NCBI GenBank assembly: GCA_911810475.1
Contig: OU461276.1
Span: 1 to 64,000, forward strand
Length of the DNA: 64,000 nt
Direction of reading: 5' to 3'
Source of the DNA: Candidatus Celerinatantimonas neptuna
Lineage (GTDB): Bacteria > Pseudomonadota > Gammaproteobacteria > Enterobacterales > Celerinatantimonadaceae
Shown here: positions 59,035-64,000 of the stretch, in pieces
How the letters are laid out: each line of letters starts with the position of its first letter
How positions within the stretch are numbered: position 1 is the stretch's first letter
Notes under the pieces: model-generated
Databases searched by the model: none
The model's input: only the letters and a program-made list of their open reading frames with translations
Told to the model about the DNA's origin: nothing
Position numbers and translations under genes: made by a program

Positions 59035-60492
59035 GTGAGCAGCATAAGTGAACTGCAACCATCATTGTTATGGCAATTCTTTGCCAAAATTTGCTCTATC
59101 CCCCACCCGTCTTACCATGAGCAGGCTATTGCAGAATGGATCATGAACTGGGCGAAGGAAAAACAAATCGAAGCAAATCGCGACGAAGCCGGTAATATAA
59201 TCCTGCGTAAACCAGCCACCCCGGGCATGGAAGATTGTAAAGGCGCCATTTTACAAGCCCATATGGATATGGTTCCACAAGCCAATTCAGATAACCAGCA
59301 TGATTTCACCCGTGATCCGATTGAAGCTTATATCGATGGCGAATGGGTCACTGCCAAAGGCACCACACTCGGATCAGACAACGGCATTGGGCTGGCCAGT
59401 ATCTTAGCGGTCTTTGATGCAAACAATATCACCCATGGTCCGTTAGAAGCTCTGATTACTATGACCGAAGAAGCCGGAATGGAAGGCGCATTCGGCCTTA
59501 AACCCGGATTGTTCGAAGGCTCGGTTTTAATCAACACCGATTCAGAACAAGAGGGAGATGTCTATATGGGCTGTGCCGGCGGAATCGACGTCTATGTTGA
59601 ATTCGATGCCGACCCAATCCCTGCACCACAAGGGATTGCCTTAAACATTGCCTTAAAAGGCCTTAAAGGAGGCCACTCAGGCTGTGACATCCACACCGGA
59701 CGCGGTAATGCCAGTAAATTACTGGTTCGCCTGCTCACCGAATTCAAACAGAGTTGCCTTTTTACTTTAGTCTCACTGGATGGTGGTAATTTACGCAATG
59801 CAATTCCAAGAGAAGCACATGCGACCATCATTATCGCACCCGAATCTGAACCCACACTGCAACAGTTTGTCAGTGAATTTCAGGCAACTCTCAGCGAAGA
59901 AATTGGGACAGTCGAAGCAAATCTTGAATTCTCATTAACCCCCGTCGACAAACCACAACAGGCCATGAGCGCCCCATTAACTCACCGTGTCTTACATGCA
60001 CTCAACGTATGCCCTAACGGGGTTGTCAGCATGAGTCAGGAAATCACCGGCGTTGTGGAAACATCGCTGAACCTGGGGATTGTTCATACCACAGACGAAG
60101 GCCAGGTAAAAATGCAAATGTTGGTGCGCTCACTGGTCGACAGCCACCGAATGCATGTTGTCGAAGTGCTCACCTCGCTCTTCGAACTTGCCGATGCCAA
60201 ACTCCATACCAACGGAGGCTACCCCGGATGGAAGCCCGATCCACACTCACCGATTATGAAAGTCACCCAGGCAACCTATGAAGAACTCTATGGAACCAAA
60301 CCCCATGCCATGGTGATTCATGCCGGTTTAGAATGTGCACTGTTTAAAACCGCCTATCCACACTGGGATATGGTCTCTTTCGGCCCGACTATTCGCTTTC
60401 CTCATTCACCCGATGAAAAAGTAAATATTAAATCGGTTGAAAAATACTGGCAGCTACTGGTTGCCACGCTGAAAAACATCCCAAAAGCATAA
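59035..60492 (+). CDS. pepD: Aminoacyl-histidine dipeptidase (peptidase D)
   Basis: Cytosolic Zn di-peptidase cleaving Xaa-His. The 485-aa M20 enzyme has metal motifs LQAHMDMVPQAN and TEEAGMEGAFG. The GHSGCDIHTGRGNASKL block and C-terminal VIHAGLECALFKTAYPHWDMVSFGP are typical of PepD. The start is GTG with GAGG nine bases upstream. Confidence 0.95.
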   Translation: MSSISELQPSLLWQFFAKICSIPHPSYHEQAIAEWIMNWAKEKQIEANRDEAGNIILRKPATPGMEDCKGAILQAHMDMVPQANSDNQHDFTRDPIEAYIDGEWVTAKGTTLGSDNGIGLASILAVFDANNITHGPLEALITMTEEAGMEGAFGLKPGLFEGSVLINTDSEQEGDVYMGCAGGIDVYVEFDADPIPAPQGIALNIALKGLKGGHSGCDIHTGRGNASKLLVRLLTEFKQSCLFTLVSLDGGNLRNAIPREAHATIIIAPESEPTLQQFVSEFQATLSEEIGTVEANLEFSLTPVDKPQQAMSAPLTHRVLHALNVCPNGVVSMSQEITGVVETSLNLGIVHTTDEGQVKMQMLVRSLVDSHRMHVVEVLTSLFELADAKLHTNGGYPGWKPDPHSPIMKVTQATYEELYGTKPHAMVIHAGLECALFKTAYPHWDMVSFGPTIRFPHSPDEKVNIKSVEKYWQLLVATLKNIPKA

Positions 60493-60547
60493 GCTACGAC
60501 GTTTTAAAACGGGTTACACATTAATTATCACCCGGGTACAACAATTC

Positions 60548-60580
60548 AATCGGAACCTTCGCAAGAACGTTCCGATTTTT
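60548..60580 (+). terminator. Terminator of pepD
   Basis: AATCGGAAC (60548-60556) pairs with GTTCCGATT (60569-60577) and is followed by TTT. On the minus strand it can also serve the decarboxylase gene. Confidence 0.75.
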
Positions 60581-60654
60581 ATTGGATGACAACACGCATC
60601 AAAGCATAAACAATTAAAAATTACCCTTGATGATCAATTTACCCGGTGAAACCT

Positions 60655-62031
60655 TTAGGGCAATTTAGCAATAACTGTTCCCATTTGAATTGGTGCAGCA
60701 AGGTTACTAAATTGGCTGGCTTTCTTCGCCCAGGTGACAAGCTTAGCCTTATCTTTTTGAAAAATAAGCGCATGCGTCGAGCCACCAAACTCAAAATGTC
60801 CAATCTCATCGCCCCGTTCAATGTGGACTGGCTTATGCCCCTTGGGAACAATAAATTGTGACTCGATATGACAAGTAGATACTTCAACCATGCCGATACA
60901 AACCATCGCAACATAACCAAATTTCTCATGCTTCATAATAAAAATGGCTCGGGTTGCAACTTCGCTTAAATAGGGCTGAGATTCGGTGCCTTCCCATGTT
61001 CCCTGATCTTCTCCCTGCCCTGGTCGCTGCGCAAAATAAGTTCCTGGCTGAACCCAGGACTGAATAATTTTACCCGTTAACGGTGCTTTCCAGCGGTGAT
61101 AATGTGTGGCAGACAAAAAGCCCTGATATATCTGCCCGCCCACAAATTCATTTGCCCAATGCTTATCACCACCAAAAATATCAATAAGTGAATATGGCAT
61201 GCCCTTAACGTTGAAATTTGCTGAAAACTTAACATCATCCTGATATTCCCAGGGGGTTGTTTCACATCCAATATTAATCACTTCTTTCGCATTACCTCTA
61301 AACGGACGGGCTCCATTCACAAATTGTCTTATGAAAAATGAGTTCCAGGAATCATAGCCATAGGCAGCCTTACTCGGGTCATAAACCATTTCGCTCCACA
61401 CACCAGCATCATGCGCTTCCAGAGAAATCCAGGAACCATCTTTCTCTGGATCGTTAATATCGAGCAAATCGAGTGATGCTTCACTTTTAAGATAGGTATT
61501 CCATGAATCGAGCACTTTTTTCAGCTGCGCATTAAACTCTGGTTCCTGAAACAGGCCTTTAATCACCCAATGCCCTTTTTTATCAACCGTGCCACTGCCT
61601 GTTTTTGTCCCCATAGCAATGGCTAATAAGCCATTCATCGGCGTTCCGACCATAACAGTATCATTAAAACTCGGAGACGAACTGATGATGATATTCAAGT
61701 GATCATACAGATCGTTTAAAGTTAAGACTTTCGCATAATCCCCATCATCGGTAATTTCCTGTAACACTTCAGGGCTCGATTCCTTCACAAATAACCCCAC
61801 CTCTAAAAGCATCCGCTCTATACGGACCTTGAATTCATGATGAGAATCAACCCACTCTTTAAAGTTCACAATGGCAGGAGTCCAAGAAGTCAGCTGATTT
61901 GCCTTTTTCAGAGCAATCATTTTCTTGCGCAACGGAACGAAATATTTCATCGTCGCATACAAACGGCTTGAAACCCAAAAACCCTGCTGAACAGGATCCA
62001 TTCTTTCTATTCGTTTTGATGATTTCGCCAT
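60655..62031 (-). CDS. Pyruvoyl decarboxylase, PSD-associated-domain type (PsiD-like)
   Basis: A 458-aa protein with an N-terminal PSD-associated domain (about residues 35-180, including VMVGTPMNGLLAIAMGTKTG) and a C-terminal phosphatidylserine decarboxylase-like domain. The self-cleavage motif is GGST with S418 as the future pyruvoyl residue; ATHYHRWKAP carries the conserved His. This two-domain form is the one found in fungal tryptophan decarboxylase PsiD and in scattered bacterial homologues, and differs from the short housekeeping Psd. Substrate could be an amino acid or a phospholipid. No pss gene is nearby. It may be transferred. Confidence 0.75.
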   Translation of the reverse strand: MAKSSKRIERMDPVQQGFWVSSRLYATMKYFVPLRKKMIALKKANQLTSWTPAIVNFKEWVDSHHEFKVRIERMLLEVGLFVKESSPEVLQEITDDGDYAKVLTLNDLYDHLNIIISSSPSFNDTVMVGTPMNGLLAIAMGTKTGSGTVDKKGHWVIKGLFQEPEFNAQLKKVLDSWNTYLKSEASLDLLDINDPEKDGSWISLEAHDAGVWSEMVYDPSKAAYGYDSWNSFFIRQFVNGARPFRGNAKEVINIGCETTPWEYQDDVKFSANFNVKGMPYSLIDIFGGDKHWANEFVGGQIYQGFLSATHYHRWKAPLTGKIIQSWVQPGTYFAQRPGQGEDQGTWEGTESQPYLSEVATRAIFIMKHEKFGYVAMVCIGMVEVSTCHIESQFIVPKGHKPVHIERGDEIGHFEFGGSTHALIFQKDKAKLVTWAKKASQFSNLAAPIQMGTVIAKLP

Positions 62032-62392
62032 AAAAACTCCTTTTATCCGGCCTTATAACAAGATGCCTCTATAAAGCAGTGAATTTACATAATCAGATTA
62101 AACCGAGATAAACAAACAACAAAGAGCATCCAGCAGATGAAATCTGGTCATACCAATACACAGGCTGTTATCCATTATGGATTATAGATGTTAAATGATA
62201 GTTTTATTATTATTTGTGGAAAAAACGTTTGAGTACAGCACAGCAGGATTAACGATGTTCAATATCGCGATAAAACAGTCTCTACAGACAAAAAAGATGC
62301 AGCTATTCAAAGCGGATGAAAACCGATGATACCGATCAGAGCCATCACAAAACTGTCTGCAAAGGCCAATTTGCAGTTTCACTCGGAGAATA
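62032..62392. other. Intergenic region upstream of the PsiD-like gene
   Basis: About 360 AT-rich bases between the decarboxylase start and the recombinase remnant. No gene is supported. It should contain the decarboxylase promoter. Confidence 0.4.
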
Positions 62393-62567
62393 ATGCCATG
62401 TGGACGAAAAAATGCCATCCAACCTGGTCAGAGAAAGCCGTTTAGGCTTGAAGATATCTGGTGGTTCAGAACACAACTTAAAATTGAAAACAATATTCAA
62501 ACAGCTTGGGTTTCTGGGTATTGAAATTGAAGATGCTTTAAAACCATCTGAGAACATTGATTCTTAG
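62393..62567 (+). pseudogene. Remnant of a tyrosine recombinase
   Basis: From ATG 62393 one frame reads MPCGRKNAIQPGQRKPFRLE then DIWWFRTQLKIENNIQ, resembling the N-terminus of small tyrosine-type recombinases (QRKPF..EDIWRIRTRLE). About 30 codons later a +1 frame reads GFLGIEIEDALKPSENIDS and a stop at 62567, resembling the C-terminus of the same family (RYLGIEVDDALEIAE). The two ends are joined in different frames with the whole catalytic middle missing. The reading by eye is suggestive rather than certain. Confidence 0.5.
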
Positions 62568-62675
62568 CCGTGTCATTGATAAAAGGCATCGCTAACGTGT
62601 TACCGTCAGCAAACAGACTTGATTGTTCGAATACGAAGGAAGGTTTATTTTATATTGGATTTGATAACTAAAAGT

Positions 62676-62969
62676 ATGGAGAAACAATCAAAAATAAACT
62701 GGTTGGTGAATCATACGTCGCCAGGTTCATTGGTGTTACAACCATGGCTCCTGGAACAGGATATCAGTCATTCGCTGACTCAACGATACACTCAAAATGG
62801 ATGGCTTAACCGTTTTGATACGGGTGTATATTATCGTCCTGATTTGAAAAACGCTCGAGAACCATCTTGGCCGGATGCTTTGCAGGCTGTCTCGGAACAG
62901 TTACATCTCGATGTGCATCTATCGGGATTGATTCAGTTACAAACCGAGTTTTATTTGCAACAGAGTTAG
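62676..62969 (+). pseudogene. Truncated AbiEi-like antitoxin
   Basis: A 97-aa protein with the AbiEi N-terminal winged-helix layout (VLQPWLLEQDISHSLTQRYTQNGWLNRFDTGVYYRPDLK, then ALQAVSEQLHLDVHLSGLIQLQTE). AbiEi is the antitoxin of type IV AbiE toxin-antitoxin systems that block phage; the complete form runs well over 200 aa and is followed by AbiEii nucleotidyltransferase toxin. Here the C-terminal domain and the toxin are absent. I start at ATG 62676; an open frame from 62619 has no homology. Confidence 0.6.
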
Positions 62970-62987
62970 GTGATTTATGAATATTCT

Positions 62988-63890
62988 CTATGATTTAACT
63001 TTCAAAGAAGTAGTAATAACGCAAGTAACTATAATTAATCCACCTAACACTTGAATATAGCTTAGCGATTCTTGTAACCAAATTACGGCAAATAATGCTC
63101 CAAATAAAGGCTCACTACCCATCAAAAGTGACACTCCTGTTGGAGATGTTTGGCGAACAGCATGGTTTTGAACAAAGAAAGCAAATAGCGTGCAGAATAT
63201 GACCAGGTACATCACAATAAGCCAAAATTCTATTTGATTCGGTATGCTTATATCCTTAATAGGCAAGTAAAAACCGGCTACGGCTAAAGATGAAATTGCA
63301 ACAACTAGAGATTGAAGAGCCGTAAGACTGGTTGTTGTTATTTCTTTACCTTCAACTAAACGTTTTGTTGTTGTCACCATAATTGCTCGAAGACATGCTG
63401 CTGTTAATATGAAATAGTCTCCAGTGTTTAAAGAAAATTGTTCTTTTGTATTTCCTGTAAGCATAAACACACCCAAAACACTTGCTATAGACAGAACATA
63501 CAACAAAGTCGTCACCTTGCGTTTATTAATGATGACTTCTGCCAGCGCCGTTAAGATAACGGACAAACTTATCAAAAATGCGGCATTAGAGGCGGTTGTT
63601 TTCGAAACACCAATTACTTCACAAAAAAATACTGCTGACAATATCGCCCCAGTAGGTACAGCTGTGCTCCAGTCCTTATTTAATCCCCGTTGAAAGTCTC
63701 TTATTAAAATGGGTAGCATCAAAAAAAAAGTAAACGAAAACCGTATTGCTATAAATATAAATATACTAGTGAAGAGCAAAGCTTCTTTAGTTAGACCATA
63801 GCTTGTTCCCCAAAATATCGCAACGAGGAGTAACATCAGTTCTGTTATCGGAAATCTTGCGGATTTCCTTTGTATCGCACTTAATACCAT
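62988..63890 (-). CDS. EamA/DMT-family transporter
   Basis: A 300-aa drug/metabolite transporter with ten predicted membrane helices in two EamA repeats (FPITELMLLLVAIFWGTSYGLTK and the later LLMGSEPLFGALFAVIWLQESLSYIQVLGG). A strong GGAGG precedes the ATG. The gene is visibly more AT-rich than the housekeeping genes, which fits recent transfer. The exported substrate cannot be predicted; relatives carry amino acids or metabolites. It ends 18 nt from the AbiEi remnant, on the opposite strand. Confidence 0.85.
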   Translation of the reverse strand: MVLSAIQRKSARFPITELMLLLVAIFWGTSYGLTKEALLFTSIFIFIAIRFSFTFFLMLPILIRDFQRGLNKDWSTAVPTGAILSAVFFCEVIGVSKTTASNAAFLISLSVILTALAEVIINKRKVTTLLYVLSIASVLGVFMLTGNTKEQFSLNTGDYFILTAACLRAIMVTTTKRLVEGKEITTTSLTALQSLVVAISSLAVAGFYLPIKDISIPNQIEFWLIVMYLVIFCTLFAFFVQNHAVRQTSPTGVSLLMGSEPLFGALFAVIWLQESLSYIQVLGGLIIVTCVITTSLKVKS

Positions 63891-64000
63891 AGTTATTCCT
63901 CCATGAGCGTAAACGCTATGACTAGTACATCTCGGTGTGCAAACTTATCGATAATATAGGGTGTTATAGAAGACACTTTATGCATTATTGCCTTATCGTC

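Noticed and set aside
62345..62557. 70-aa minus-strand ORF
   Set aside because: Antisense to the recombinase remnant and without family features or Shine-Dalgarno.

Overview
The window is chromosomal DNA of a gammaproteobacterium. The gene order is the enterobacterial/vibrio one: hemA-prfA-prmC-sirB2-sirB1-kdsA opposite lolB-ispE-prs, then rplY-pth-ychF, a Met-Leu-Gln-Gln-Met-Gln tRNA cluster, ubiF, miaB-ybeZ-ybeY-corC-lnt, leuS-lptE-holA-nadD-rsfS-rlmH-mrdA-mrdB-mltB-rlpA, dacA-ybeD-lipB-lipA, and frsA-crl-proBA. Crl, FrsA and UbiTUV fit a facultative anaerobe with RpoS. The long Ctc-type L25 and the divergence from E. coli proteins point outside the Enterobacteriaceae, perhaps near Vibrionales, Aeromonadales or Celerinatantimonas. 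I cannot name the genus.

Bases 1-9900 are the early region of a lambda-like prophage whose late genes lie off the left edge. Leftward from a central switch run a Cro/YdaS-like protein, a CII/YdaT-like protein, a 45-aa ORF, an O-like initiator with an apparent nuclease-like insert, a DnaC-like loader, an adenine methyltransferase and a Q-like antiterminator. Rightward run a LexA-type CI repressor, then an early operon of small ORFs, a DUF2786 protein and an Xis-like protein. Facing back toward that operon are a PIN/HTH toxin-antitoxin pair and the tyrosine integrase, which sits beside yfhL at the prophage edge. Copies of one ~17-bp motif flank the repressor gene on both sides and overlap consensus-like promoters, so an OR/OL-type switch can be read from the sequence.

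Bases 9.9-26 kb hold core genes: the YfhL ferredoxin, a DUF945 protein, the oxygen-independent ubiquinone genes ubiT and ubiUV (divergent), nlpI, kdsA, the release-factor/haem block, isoprenoid and PRPP synthesis, and translation genes. Bases 26.5-27.2 kb carry six tRNAs with two promoters and a terminator.

Bases 27-50.5 kb hold ubiF, tRNA modification and ribosome maturation, lipoprotein and LPS export, the elongasome (PBP2, RodA, MltB, RlpA, PBP5), lipoate synthesis and a serine transporter. Bases 50.6-60.5 kb hold proBA, crl, frsA, gpt with a purine permease, a Cache-domain chemoreceptor and pepD.

Bases 60.6-64 kb look accessory. They hold a pyruvoyl decarboxylase of the long PSD-associated-domain type (the family that includes fungal PsiD), a decayed tyrosine recombinase, a truncated AbiEi-like antitoxin and an AT-rich EamA transporter.
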